Assembly: GCA_900323505.1 (NCBI GenBank)
Contig: OOIN01000025.1
Location: 496,001-560,000 of the forward strand
DNA from: Ustilago trichophora
Lineage: Eukaryota > Basidiomycota > Ustilaginomycetes > Ustilaginales > Ustilaginaceae
Reading direction: 5' to 3'
DNA length: 64,000 nt
Under the pieces are notes generated by a model that was given only the letters and a program-made list of their open reading frames with translations, was not told where the DNA came from and did not search any database. Numbering within the stretch: the first letter of the stretch is position 1; the number at the start of each line of letters is the position of its first letter. Shown one piece after another: positions 11,500 to 21,360 of the stretch. Made by a program: the position numbers and the translations under genes.

Positions 11500-14400
11500 A
11501 TGTCCGGCTATCAGCCGAACGGAAGGGACGCCACTGGCTCGCGATTTGGTCAACCATCATTGTCGGCGGGTGTCCGATCGTCATCTGGCAGCAACTCTGG
11601 TCTGGCTCAACTTCGCCGAAACTTGCAAGACGTCCATCTGCGCGAGGCTACCCATCGTCCTTACTATCCATCGCCACTTTCGCAGTCACCACTACAAGCT
11701 TCCCTCTCTTCAACTTCACACACCGCAGCTTCAGTAGCAAGTTCGTCTCGGAACACAGTCTCAACATCCACCACGCCGCTCAGTACATCGTCCCGATTCT
11801 CCATCAACCAAGCTTTCAAAGCACTCACCGACGAGGACATTAGTTTCTTCGATCGCCTTGTATCTACACTGCCGGCCCGTGCTTCCGACTTTTCCCAACT
11901 CAAGGCGGCATACACAGCTCACTTGCCAGAAGAGCTGGATCGCAGACAGAGACGAGCTGGCCTCTCCAGCTTCGGCGGCGGAATAGACTGGGACGCCCAT
12001 TTGTGGTCCATCTTGCTTAGTCTGGTCAAGGTGCGAGGAAGCAACTGGCGAGAGCGCTGGGATTCTGTACGTCTCGCTTTTGGTCTCGATCCCAACAGCG
12101 GAGACGAGACCGATCTGAGCGCCGCTACACAGAGCACAGTCCCAACCGGCACCGACAGCTCCACACAACACGGCGGCGAGTCCCACTCTGACAACGAATG
12201 GGATGAGTCCCATCGGCGCTATCTCCAAGCGGCGACAACTTCAGCCAGCCCAAGTTCTGGCCTCACTCCACGCCAGCACCGCGTCTACGAATCCTTTTTG
12301 CCCTTGCGATCTCAGCTCGGTCTACCGCGAACCAGCAGTCCACCACCAAAGCGCAACGCATTTCATGCACCAGCACCCACATCCCACCCCCATGCGTCAG
12401 AGGAGGAGGATGATCATCATCATTTAGATCTCGAGACACGGCGCAAGCAGTCGCATCTAGATGATCCTATCTCTGCCATTCAAGATCGTCTGAGTCGTCT
12501 TTTGGATCCGGAAAGCTCGTCCAACCAGGGCGGCCACACCGATTCACCCGACGACAGCTTTCCAACCGGCGCGGATATCGAGCGCGATGATGCCCTCACC
12601 AATCCCGTGGCCCGCCTGCCTGCTGATGTTAGACGTCGCTTTGACGAGCTGGTTAGATCCTCTCAGTCCGAGCGCAACAGGCTGCGACATTCGAATCTGG
12701 CGACACAAGAACGAGAGGAGCAGCAAAGATGGAGTCAGCAGCTCGAAATGGCGGACCTGTGGCGCGCACGCCGACTCTTACAAATGTGCCTGGCTTGGTG
12801 GATCACCTTAACCCGCCAGCAACTCGAAAAGGCTCAGAATGCGGCCGATGCCAGTGCCCGCGTCACCGTCGACAAGGCATGGGAACGCTGGCGGGCCCAG
12901 GCACAGCAAGAAAGGGAAGCCAGACGTACCGGTGAAAACACGGATCGCGTCCGGTGCACCCTCACTGCATTCCGACACTGGAAGCGCCGCACGCATACTG
13001 CTTTGGAGCGCAAAGAAGAGTTGAAGAAGGAGTCGATGCGCACCGCCTACTACACCACGACATCGGCTGTCAAAACACGAACTGCGCGGCAGGCATTCCA
13101 CCTATGGAGAGAACGATACATGATCCAAGTCGCTGACCATGTTCGGCGAAGGCATTTGCAAGCTGGGGCGTTTGCGCTCTGGCAGATGCGATCTTCACAT
13201 TCCAAACAGCTTCAGATGCGCGAGAAAGTCGTGCAAATCAAGCGCGACCATTCCATATTGACCCAGGCCTGGGACCGATGGAATGATCGCTTTGACCACT
13301 CCAAAGCTCTCAATCAATTTCAGCTCCACCACAATCGTCTTCTAGCTGCAGAGGCGCTTCACACTTGGCGCAAAAAAGCCATGCTGTCCAAACTCTCTCA
13401 AGCTTTTGCCGAGCGTCGCTTGAAACTGGCAGCAATTGACAGCTGGAAGGTCGCACTCGAACAGCGGCATCTCCATCGAAAGCAGGAGGCCATCGCGTTC
13501 CGTTGGCGGTCCCGCCGCTTGAAGCATGGTATCATCACGAAATGGCGTCGTCTCAGACAGAGAACTTCCACCATGGAAGAACAAGCAATCGCAATGCAGG
13601 ACCGCAAGAAGAAAGAAAGCCTCCACTCGTTCTTCCATCACTGGCAACTGCAATCGCGCGCTGCACTACTCGAGCGCGTTCGTGCTGCCAACACGGTCGA
13701 ACACACGTTTCACCTCTGGAAGCGTCGTCACACAACATTGATTACGAGCTTGCAACAGCGCGAGTCTAGCATTGTCCAGCGTCATAACCAGGTCACGCTA
13801 CTGGGATGCTTCAAGCGATGGAACAAATTCACCAGTCACATTCGAAACAGGGAGTCACAGGTGCAAGCTCGCAGAAACGAGGCGCTGTGCAACGACTTTT
13901 TCATCGCTTGGAGGAACAAGCAGCTCGAGCATCGCTTGCTAGAACAAAAGTCTGCCGCCATATCTGAGTTTTTTACATTGCGGTCCACCTTTTACCGGTG
14001 GCGTACTCAGCTCCGGGCGCATCGTGCCGATGTCAAGGAAGCGAATCACAACCGGCGCCTCGTGCAACAAGTGTTTGAGATCTGGAAAGCAAGGACCGCC
14101 AAGCAGCAACGTCTCTCAGCACTCTTGCAGCATTCTCTTGCCAAAAGTGACCAAGCTCTTGCACGGTCGTACCTCAATCAATGGGTCGCAAAAATCATCG
14201 AGGTGCGAAGCAGAGAGTTGGAAGTCAAGGAGCAGCGCGAGAGGCGTCTTGTCAAGGCGGCTTTTTACGCATGGATCGAGGCTTGTTTACGCCATGATGA
14301 CCTCTTAGGGCTGATGAACAGCTATATCGACGTCAAGGAGGAAGACAGAAAGAGGCGCACTTTTGTGCACTGGATCAAGGTGGCACGCGAGCACAAAGAG

Positions 14401-15702
14401 AGACGCGAACAGGCCGAGATGCTGGCCGCTTCGGCGAGAAAAAAGCTTCTTAAACAGTCACTGACGATCTGGCAGGACAAGATGAAAGAACGTTCACTGG
14501 CTACGCAAGAGTACGACATGCTGATGCGTCGTCAACAGCTCTCACTGCACTGGGCGTTGAACATATGGCAGTCACAAACGCTCTCACTGCCGGCTGTACG
14601 CTTGAGGAATACGTCGCTGAAGCGGACCGCCTTCCGGCAATGGCGGCAGAGCCTGCCTGGCGCTCAAATGTCGAACCAGGCAGCCAGAATTGCACGTTCA
14701 CGACGTCTCCAGAGGAGCTGGCAGACGTGGAAAGATGCCATCAAGTTCAGACGGCAACTTCGCGCCGCAGCAAGATTTGGCGCTGGCAGTATCAGTGTGC
14801 AACGACTGCGCACCCTTTCAGCAGCAGCCGCAGCTAATCGCTCTGCAGGTTCTTCATCCCCTTCTGCGGCACATTCCTCATCTCCCTTCCGAGTCGTGCA
14901 TGCGCCGGGCTTGTCGTCGCAGTCCGCAGCGCCCGTGCGCCGGCCAAGAACGAGCCTTGCGCTCCTTCCTCCGGCTCCCGGCCGAGGCTCGGAGCTGGAT
15001 TCAGACCCACAGATCCCGGCTCCTTCTATGGGACACGATGGCCGATCGAGGCGCCAGACGCAAAGAGGTCCGAGCTTCTCCAGGAGGAGTACATCGGTAC
15101 CACGATATCTGGAAACAACTTTTGCGAGTGGATCCGTCGACAACTCACACCAACGCATCAGCAATGCTGTGCACCTTCGAGAGGTCGAGTCACCTTCAAA
15201 AGAAGCGGCTCTGCGCAGGACAAGGACGGCAGTCGCGGAAGTCACGCCCACTTCGGCCAGCGTCAGTGAACACAGCCGTTTTTCTCTCGCCCTGCAATCC
15301 TCCACCTCATCTGTATCTGCAGCACACGAGCCCACAAGCGGTGCAAGCTTCACTGTGAGGAGTGGGCGCGATAAAACCGATGGAAGGGGTCCCCCACTTG
15401 CATCTGTGGCATACGGTGGTGTCATGCACAAGCAGGCGCAAAGTGACACCGAGTCGCTCTCTCATTCGAGGACGAGGCGTTCAGCAAAGTACGAACAGTC
15501 GTTTTTGACAACTCCCACGGCTAAAGCAGTGCTCAAGAGGGGTCTGCAGCATCCGGTCAGCAACGATGGCTTCGGGTCTGGCAGCTCGGTTCAGTCTGCA
15601 CCTGCCGACCGCCGTCAATCTACGCCTCGCCAGTCGCTGGCGGTAGCGGAGGATATGATCTTGCAGCTTCGCGCGCGTGCCAAATCGCGTCAGCGTGAAT
15701 AA
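11500..15702 (+). CDS. sfi1: Sfi1-type spindle pole body protein (centrin-binding repeats)
   Basis: A single-exon 1400-residue protein. From about residue 420 to 1090 it carries a long series (roughly twenty) of degenerate repeats of about 30-35 residues, each with an aromatic/Trp core such as AFHLWRERY, ALHTWRKKA, SFFHHWQLQ, TFYRWRTQL and VFEIWKART. This is the pattern of Sfi1, whose continuous helix binds centrin/Cdc31 at the half-bridge and drives spindle-pole-body duplication. The N-terminal 400 residues are Ser-rich and probably disordered; the last 300 residues are Ser/Arg-rich with possible Cdk sites. The ATG at 11500 is the first in frame after a short leader. The assignment rests on repeat pattern and architecture, not on a conserved catalytic motif; another centrin-binding coiled protein is the main alternative. 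Confidence 0.85.
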   Translation: MSGYQPNGRDATGSRFGQPSLSAGVRSSSGSNSGLAQLRRNLQDVHLREATHRPYYPSPLSQSPLQASLSSTSHTAASVASSSRNTVSTSTTPLSTSSRFSINQAFKALTDEDISFFDRLVSTLPARASDFSQLKAAYTAHLPEELDRRQRRAGLSSFGGGIDWDAHLWSILLSLVKVRGSNWRERWDSVRLAFGLDPNSGDETDLSAATQSTVPTGTDSSTQHGGESHSDNEWDESHRRYLQAATTSASPSSGLTPRQHRVYESFLPLRSQLGLPRTSSPPPKRNAFHAPAPTSHPHASEEEDDHHHLDLETRRKQSHLDDPISAIQDRLSRLLDPESSSNQGGHTDSPDDSFPTGADIERDDALTNPVARLPADVRRRFDELVRSSQSERNRLRHSNLATQEREEQQRWSQQLEMADLWRARRLLQMCLAWWITLTRQQLEKAQNAADASARVTVDKAWERWRAQAQQEREARRTGENTDRVRCTLTAFRHWKRRTHTALERKEELKKESMRTAYYTTTSAVKTRTARQAFHLWRERYMIQVADHVRRRHLQAGAFALWQMRSSHSKQLQMREKVVQIKRDHSILTQAWDRWNDRFDHSKALNQFQLHHNRLLAAEALHTWRKKAMLSKLSQAFAERRLKLAAIDSWKVALEQRHLHRKQEAIAFRWRSRRLKHGIITKWRRLRQRTSTMEEQAIAMQDRKKKESLHSFFHHWQLQSRAALLERVRAANTVEHTFHLWKRRHTTLITSLQQRESSIVQRHNQVTLLGCFKRWNKFTSHIRNRESQVQARRNEALCNDFFIAWRNKQLEHRLLEQKSAAISEFFTLRSTFYRWRTQLRAHRADVKEANHNRRLVQQVFEIWKARTAKQQRLSALLQHSLAKSDQALARSYLNQWVAKIIEVRSRELEVKEQRERRLVKAAFYAWIEACLRHDDLLGLMNSYIDVKEEDRKRRTFVHWIKVAREHKERREQAEMLAASARKKLLKQSLTIWQDKMKERSLATQEYDMLMRRQQLSLHWALNIWQSQTLSLPAVRLRNTSLKRTAFRQWRQSLPGAQMSNQAARIARSRRLQRSWQTWKDAIKFRRQLRAAARFGAGSISVQRLRTLSAAAAANRSAGSSSPSAAHSSSPFRVVHAPGLSSQSAAPVRRPRTSLALLPPAPGRGSELDSDPQIPAPSMGHDGRSRRQTQRGPSFSRRSTSVPRYLETTFASGSVDNSHQRISNAVHLREVESPSKEAALRRTRTAVAEVTPTSASVSEHSRFSLALQSSTSSVSAAHEPTSGASFTVRSGRDKTDGRGPPLASVAYGGVMHKQAQSDTESLSHSRTRRSAKYEQSFLTTPTAKAVLKRGLQHPVSNDGFGSGSSVQSAPADRRQSTPRQSLAVAEDMILQLRARAKSRQRE

Positions 15703-16051
15703 GCTTGATCGGACATCCACAGGGGGGAAGTTTCATGCTGATGAACCTCTTTTCTAGCGCTATTTATTGTGCCTGTATCACAGTGCAACCGATTAACGAG
15801 GCGTTACAACCGTGGGATGGTGCACATTATGCGCCCGCATGAGATTGACGGACAGTAATCGGACGTAATCCGTTCTGGTGAGATCGGACGTAAGATCAAG
15901 TAGTCCGTTGCGTTGAGCCAGCGCGCTGTGGTGTTGGGCAGGAAAGACAACGCTGTGTCTGCCAACGAAGGACTCAAATGATAAAAGCTGACCCCGTGTG
16001 GTCGTATCTCGCCCCTCTTGTTCCATCCCAAAGCCCCGCCATCCTTCCATC
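15703..16051. other. Intergenic region, end of conserved block and M1 promoter
   Basis: 349 bases between the Sfi1-like stop and the first small secreted-protein gene. A weak TATA-like ATAAAAG lies at about 15980, some 70 bases before the M1 start. This is the left boundary of the accessory cluster. No repeat or att-like site was seen. Confidence 0.5.
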
Positions 16052-16536
16052 ATGAAGGTCATCTCTCTTGCTCTCTTGACCACCGTCCTCGTGGCCATCT
16101 CTGTGACCGCACACGAACTGCACAAGAAGAAACTGACCTACCAGGATTACTGTCAAGGAGAAAAGGACTTCGTTGGACATCCGCGCGCATGCTTCCAAAC
16201 CTTGAGGGACGAAATCAGCAACAAGACTCCCGAGACTTTTTTCATCCCTTCTTCAAATCCAAATGGTAAGAGCTGTGTCCGATGCCTCCTCCGGAAGATA
16301 GCTTTCCGAGGCCTTTGACTCATTTTTGTGCTCTGCTTTGCATTTACATTGCCCAAAAAACAGAATTTGCGTTCCTCGCTCCAGGCTCGTTTGAAACCAA
16401 AGGCTGGAAGGTTGTCCTGACAACTCCGGATGAAAGATGCGTCCATATCGAGCTAACTCCTATTAAGGAAAACGCCAACAACAATCCGGAGAAGTCCGAT
16501 ATCTGTCATGGAAATAAGGCACCCGTTCGGCTCTAG
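16052..16536 (+). CDS. M1: small secreted Mig1-like protein, candidate effector
   Basis: Two exons, 16052-16265 and 16364-16536 (98-base intron, GTAAGA...CAG, phase 1), giving 128 residues. The start is the ATG of MKVISLALL, whose hydrophobic stretch makes a clear signal peptide ending near VTA-HE; the longer upstream frame is ignored because it would bury it. Exon 1 has Y-x-D-Y-C and RACFQ; exon 2 starts EFAFLAPGSF, has the GWKV motif, then CVHIEL and a terminal ICHGN. This four-cysteine, one-intron layout defines the array. The function is unknown. The layout recalls the Mig1 family of maize-induced secreted smut proteins, an assignment made from memory of the family. Intact. Confidence 0.8.
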
Positions 16537-16945
16537 ATTTTGGCATAGAGTCGTCTCTTTGTGCACAAGCGTAATATAGTTCTTATACTCTAGGCCAAAC
16601 CATCTCTTTTCTCTGCTGGTGCTGTGATCGATGCAATTCAGAAGGTAGCGCATGCTCTTTTCATTTCAGTACACGTGAGCTTTTAGGAATGTGATGTGGT
16701 GGTTTTTGCCCTGAGGATGAAAAATGTCGGAGCCGCGACGGGGAACAGGGGTGGAGATCGAGGCAGCGGTCAAAGTTGACCCACCGTCAACGAGAATGAT
16801 GGTGGGACATATCTGTGGAAAACGCGCGCGGACAGGGTGGTAACGATGCAATGGTGAGACGTGCAAGCGTAGTCAGACAACATGTTGTCTCGTAATGCGA
16901 GGCGTCTCACTCACACTCAGTCAACATCTGGGTTGCCCACAACAG
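16537..16945. other. Intergenic, carries a duplicated upstream block
   Basis: No gene. The segment at about 16735-16865 resembles the sequences upstream of M2 (17375-17530) and M3 (19185-19330), sharing ACCGTCAAC and neighbouring text. This suggests that promoter-containing units were duplicated with the genes. Confidence 0.5.
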
Positions 16946-17124
16946 GTTTTGCCTATCTGGCCCCAGGCTCTTTTGACTCGCTAGGTTGGAAGGTCAGCTT
17001 GACGATTCCGGAAGGCAAAAAGAATTGTGTCCATATTGTGATGGATCCAAAGAGGGAAATTAATGATGACGACCCGCGGGTCTCCGACGTTTGCAATGGA
17101 GATAAGACACTCGTCCCTCTGTAG
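16946..17124 (+). pseudogene. M1f: exon-2-only fragment of a Mig1-like gene
   Basis: After an intact acceptor (cacaacag) the sequence reads GFAYLAPGSFDSLGWKV..., then CVHIVMD and VCNGDK, ending in a stop at 17124. It is clearly a close copy of M1 exon 2. No matching exon 1 or signal peptide exists between 16537 and 16945. An ATG at 16882 gives an 80-residue frame that reads through the acceptor, but its first 20 residues are not secretory. Probably a 5'-truncated duplicate left by unequal exchange. Confidence 0.75.
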
Positions 17125-17501
17125 ATTGATTCGCCGGTTCTGTCTGCTGGCGCCCTGCTGGCGCTTGAAGGCTGATGTTCGCTTCACTGTGCACAGGCGT
17201 CATTGTGGTCCTCCCGTGCTCCTGATGTGGGCAATACAATTGAGAGCAATGCCCCCACTTTTTCTTTTCCCGGTATATGTGGCCTTTGGCATGTGTATTT
17301 CGGAGCGTTGAGAATGCATTATTGAAAGAAATACATGCGTACGAGCGGCGTGAGAACGAAACATGTGGGTCAGGTCTGGGAAACAGGATACAGATTGAGG
17401 TGGCAGTGGTCGAAGCATATGCGCCGATGATACGGTCAACAGGCAAGGTGTGTTCACCGCGAAGAAACGTGGTTCCTTGTGGGGTAGTCCCGTCGCCATG
17501 C

Positions 17502-17640
17502 ATCGGGACCACCGTCAACAGGGGGGTCGGAGGGGCGTGCGTGGAGGCTGTGTGGGACGCTGTGGGACGCTGTGGGAAGTCGGAGCACCTTGGTGAGGGG
17601 GATCGAGTGCATTGTAGTCGGCACACTTTGTCAAGCCCTG
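17502..17640 (+). promoter_or_regulatory. Duplicated upstream block of M2
   Basis: Contains GGACCACCGTCAAC followed by G-rich sequence and a GACGCTGTGG repeat. The same order recurs at 19187-19330 upstream of M3 (GTGACCACCGTCAAC ... GACGCTGTGG). Whether the shared motif is regulatory or only a by-product of duplication is unknown. Confidence 0.45.
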
Positions 17641-17702
17641 TTATACAATCTGAGAGAGAGCGAAAGTGACTCGCCATGGAGACGAACTGTTCGAGCGAAA
17701 CG

Positions 17703-17710
17703 TATATAAG
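17703..17710 (+). promoter_or_regulatory. TATA-like box of M2
   Basis: TATATAAG, 108 bases upstream of the M2 ATG. The same A/TATAAG core recurs 77-119 bases upstream of most members of the family. Confidence 0.55.
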
Positions 17711-17810
17711 CTAGTTGCTTAGGGTATCTTTTGCCTCTCCCCTCCACCACACGAGCTCCATTTCACTCAGAACGCAACCACCATCTTCTTACACTCAAAG
17801 CCTTAGCATC

Positions 17811-18274
17811 ATGAAGACTACCCTTCTTCCTCTCTTCTCCCTCGTCACTGTTTTTGCTGTGACCGTTCGCGGTGACTTAGACTTCAGCTACTATTGCCCG
17901 GGTGATGATTACACGGGTTTTCCTCACGCTTGCTTTCAACTCGGGGTTCTTCAGCACGTAATCAACCCCTTGCCCGCAAAGTCCTACCATCCCAGCGACG
18001 ATGGATTCAGTGAGTAGCTTTTCCACTTTCCTCACTTGCCTCGGACCATGGGGTAAGAAAGGTAGAAACTAACTAGCACCGTTCCTTCTTTCACAAAGAT
18101 TTCGCTGTCTTAGCTCCAGCTACCTTCTCAACATAACAATGGGCTGTCAAGATGACGGTAAATAGAGATCCGGAATGCGCACACGTCTCACTTACGCCAA
18201 TAGGGACAAACAAGCGCAATGGGAAAGAAATTGACTTCTGCAGTGGTGGCGGATGGCATCCCATCCTGCTATGA
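17811..18274 (+). pseudogene. M2: Mig1-like gene broken by one nonsense codon
   Basis: Exon 1 17811-18009 encodes a good signal peptide (MKTTLLPLFSLVTVF), SYYC and HACF. A GTGAGT donor and an AAAG acceptor (18098) define an 89-base phase-1 intron. Exon 2 starts NFAVLAP, then meets TAA at 18134-18136. Beyond it the frame stays open for 45 more codons with the family landmarks (QWAVKM, ECAHVSL, FCSGG) to a TGA at 18272-18274. The single lesion and otherwise preserved frame imply recent loss. The truncated product would lack the second cysteine pair. A sequencing error cannot be excluded. Confidence 0.75.
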
Positions 18275-19392
18275 TGCAACAGTCTCGCCTTGCTGGCACG
18301 ACCGCGCTGTTTATTCCTTGTACACAGACTTCGTAGTTCTAACCTAAAGAATGAGGTCTCTTTATACCACTTCAGCTATGATCCATCTAACAAGTCTTTA
18401 CAGTAACGAGCTTCTACCATCTTCCCGGCGTTCACGTATCTGAAAGAGCAAGATCAATAGGATGAGGGGGATGGAAATTGAGAGGAAGCCTTTTCGGTCA
18501 CGAGGGTGGCTAGTGGCGATATTTTTCGCTTGCCTCCGTCTCAGAACTCTCATTTGCTTGCATGGTACTATTACTATTGAAACGTTAAGGACACGAGCAG
18601 ATTGTGGTTTCCACAGCTTCCAATGACTCGATCTTCCTGACTTCGTGGTGCAGAAACATGTCTCTGAAAGGAGGTGGAGTAGAATGGCGACAATTTGTGC
18701 CTGATCAGCCGCTAGCAGGACTCGAAAAATGAAAGGTGTGAGCTAGGTTGCTGTTGTCCTCCGTCCTAGGAGCTCGCACTTGAAGCTGAGCGCAGCGAGG
18801 CCAGGCTTTGTTGAGAGAGGCATACAAATGGCAAGAAGGCAGCAAAGCGGCTCTTGAGGATTTGTGGATCCCAGCTCGCCGTCAGGGGGCCGTATGAGCG
18901 CAACTGAACGGAAAATGAAAGTAGACGTGCATAAGAAGCGAACTAGCGCAAAGGAAAGGGAGGGAAAGTGTGGGTAAAGCTCGACCTAGGCCGCGGAGCG
19001 CGAAAGATGGTGGTGACGAGTGAAAAGGGTGGGCGGGAGAGTGTGATTCCTCGACCACGGATCCAGTCACACCCATGTGACTACCATCCGTCAACATGCG
19101 TCGAGACCACCATCAATCGGAGCAACAAGCTGCAAAGAGTGTGGGTGCAAAGGTTATAGCTCCATGTCACTGGACTCCGCCGACCAAAGTGGTGACCACC
19201 GTCAACGGGAGGGCTGGGGGGACATGTGTACCAAATCGGTGTGGAGACGCTGTGGCTCGGCATGGGAATGGCAGTGGCTTTTTGGAGCGTGCGAGACTGC
19301 AGTGCCTCGTAATCGGGTAATTGTGCCAAGTACTACTACGCACCCTCGCACTCAGAATTCAACGTATTTTCCTCACTCAGAGCCCCACCATC
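18275..19392. other. Intergenic between M2 and M3
   Basis: 1.1 kb without a supported gene. A purine-rich section covers about 18830-19040. The duplicated upstream block (ACCACCGTCAAC) is at 19187-19330. A weak resemblance to the minus-strand solo repeat (GATCCCAGC...CGCC) at about 18866 is too short to call. Confidence 0.5.
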
Positions 19393-19869
19393 ATGATGAC
19401 TACCATTTTTTCCTTTTTGTCCATCATCGTCTTCTTTGCTTCAAACGCTAGGGGAGATGTAAATTATGAACTCTACTGTGGTGACACTGTGTACAATGGA
19501 CCGCCACGAGCATGTTTATCAACAAGTGGCCCAGGCCACATAAACAAAATTTACGAGCAAAGGATTTACTGCCTTCCACAGCTCAGACGGACAAAGGGAG
19601 TGGACTCAAGCCAACTCCCAGGCGCCGGTGATTAGCGACGTACTCGCCGTTCTTTCTTTTCTCTTTGCCTCTTTTTTGCTCAAAGACTTCGCAGGAGCGG
19701 CTCCAGCCTCGCTGAGAACCAAACGCTACCGGGTAAAGCTGCAGCTTCTATCGCAGATGGCTGTTCCAACTGACTGTCTCGTTACCCTGCTGGCGCCTCC
19801 ATGGGAGCCTCGCAGAACGGTGAACACCATCCTACCTGCAAGGGCGATGGTCAGCTAATTCCCCTCTAG
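19393..19869 (+). pseudogene. M3: Mig1-like pseudogene with frameshifts and a lost donor
   Basis: Exon 1 begins MMTTIFSFLSIIVFF (signal peptide), then ELYCG and RACLS. Near 19557-19575 the frame slips by one base: the family-like GFTAFHSSDG lies in the other frame. No GT donor stands where the intron should start (ggacaaagggag), although a pyrimidine-rich acceptor (caaag, about 19685) is intact. Exon 2 starts with FAGAAPASL and then needs another frame change to reach the family ending TCKGDGQLIPL and stop at 19867-19869. Three independent lesions make this an older pseudogene than M2. Confidence 0.7.
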
Positions 19870-20528
19870 ACCCAAACACGCTGGATCGGGGTGCTTCGGC
19901 TATTATCATCATCATTGATGCTATTGAGAGTAGGTGACTGTCAGAGTTCTGGACCAACATATGAGATCGTTATCCCTATTTTGGCTATTAGCATTCCTCG
20001 TCTTTTGAGCCTGTCAACCCTACTCGTGTGTGTAAAAAATGTAACGTCGCAGTGAGAGGCGAAGAGAATCGTTGAGAGGTTTCTCTTCGCCGCATGCGCA
20101 TCTCAAAGCCCTCGTGATTGAATATGTAGACCTCAGCGCACGACAGACATACAGAGTCCAGCTGGATGTTGAAAAAAGGGTAAGGAAGCGATAATCCATT
20201 GTACAATCGACTTGGCTTCCTCACAATGCGTGGCTGGTGGTCGCGATCCCGGCGTGTGGGTGTTGTGGCCCCTTGCCTCGAACCCACTCACCAGCTTTTT
20301 TCTACCGCCCTGCGGCGGTGGGTTGATGGCGTGATAACTATACAGTACAGTACAAGAATTAGACGGACAGTACATCTAGCAAGCCTCTTGAATAAAGAAG
20401 TTGAAAGGGTAGAGGATGCTGTGTAGAGGCAACAATAAATTGAGACGAAAGATATAAGGAGTTCCTCCGGGCTGCAGTCAACCTTTTCTTCCCATTCACA
20501 CGTCCCTTTCAACCCAAACCTAGTCATC
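19870..20528. promoter_or_regulatory. Intergenic with M4 promoter
   Basis: No gene. ATATAAG at 20452-20458 lies 77 bases before the M4 ATG and fits the family TATA pattern. Confidence 0.5.
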
Positions 20529-20990
20529 ATGAAAGTCGCTTTTCTCCTTCTCTTCTCGCTCATCTCTTGCTTATCTGTGGCTGCTGACAATCTATTACCC
20601 TATCAAAACTACTGCGGCCCAAGCAATGACGCACAAGCACGCGCATGCTTTCACCTGTCTACTGACGGCGACAGTCTCAAAGGAACCAGTGCAATCTACT
20701 CCATCGTCCATGATACGGTGGATGGAAACAGTAAGTAGGCTACTCCCCAGGACTTTTGTTTAGATACAGACGTTGAATGACCTTTCTGCTCAACATTTTT
20801 GCTCATAGATTATGCCGTTCTACCCCAGAGCGCATTCCAAACAACTGGCTGGCAAGGCACCGTGACGCACTTCAAAAGTGATGTAAACTGTGTCAACGTC
20901 CACCTAGAAACTCAATTCGGCGTCAAACCCAAGGTCAGCCAAGATTATGTGACCTGCAAAGACGATAATCAGCTCATTCCTATCTGGTAG
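20529..20990 (+). CDS. M4: small secreted Mig1-like protein, candidate effector
   Basis: Exons 20529-20730 and 20809-20990 with a 78-base phase-1 intron (GTAAGT...TAG) give 127 residues. The signal peptide is MKVAFLLLFSLISCLSVAA with cleavage expected before DN. Exon 1 has QNYCG and RACFH; exon 2 starts NYAVLPQSAF, contains GWQG, then NCVNVH and VTCKDD, and ends QLIPIW. All landmarks and four cysteines are present, so it is intact. It is closest in layout to M1-M3. A solo retroelement remnant starts 54 bases after its stop. Function unknown; presumably exported during plant colonisation. Confidence 0.8.
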
Positions 20991-21043
20991 CCTCTGCTTC
21001 CACAAAAGTACGTAGCTTCTCAAGTCGATGCAGATCATGCTGT

Positions 21044-21360
21044 TGCAACTCATGCGACAGGGCGAGAGCGTCTGGGCGAGCAGAGCTCACCCTTCCACGT
21101 CGCCCACGTCATTATGCCACTAAGTTATTTGTCTTATGATTCTTCTTTACTACCATCAACTCTTTACCTTCGCTAGGCCTTGCCCAGCAATCGTAGTTTT
21201 CTTTTTCCCACCCTGTACTCCCTCCCTTTCTTGTCGCTCGCCCTCTGCGCTCGACCAGCCCCTCTACGGCGGGCTGGGAGCCTCATCGAGCTTCAGGCCT
21301 CACTGGTCTAGCCGCAATCACAGTTGTTCCATTATGTCGAGGAGCGATGTTCAGCCGGGA
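21044..21360 (+). mobile_element. Solo A-spacer-B terminal repeat remnant of a tyrosine-recombinase retroelement
   Basis: 317 bases that align end to end with the A2-spacer-B2 unit of the element at 33609-38775 (38457-38775). It begins TGCAACTC, has the CGCTAGGC hairpin region in decayed form, the TTCCCACCCTGTA spacer, the GGGAGCCTCATCGAGCTTCAGG block of B, and ends CAGCCGGGA. There are no ORFs between. This is what recombination between A1 and A2 would leave, the counterpart of a solo LTR. Divergence from the intact copy shows it is older. Confidence 0.75.
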
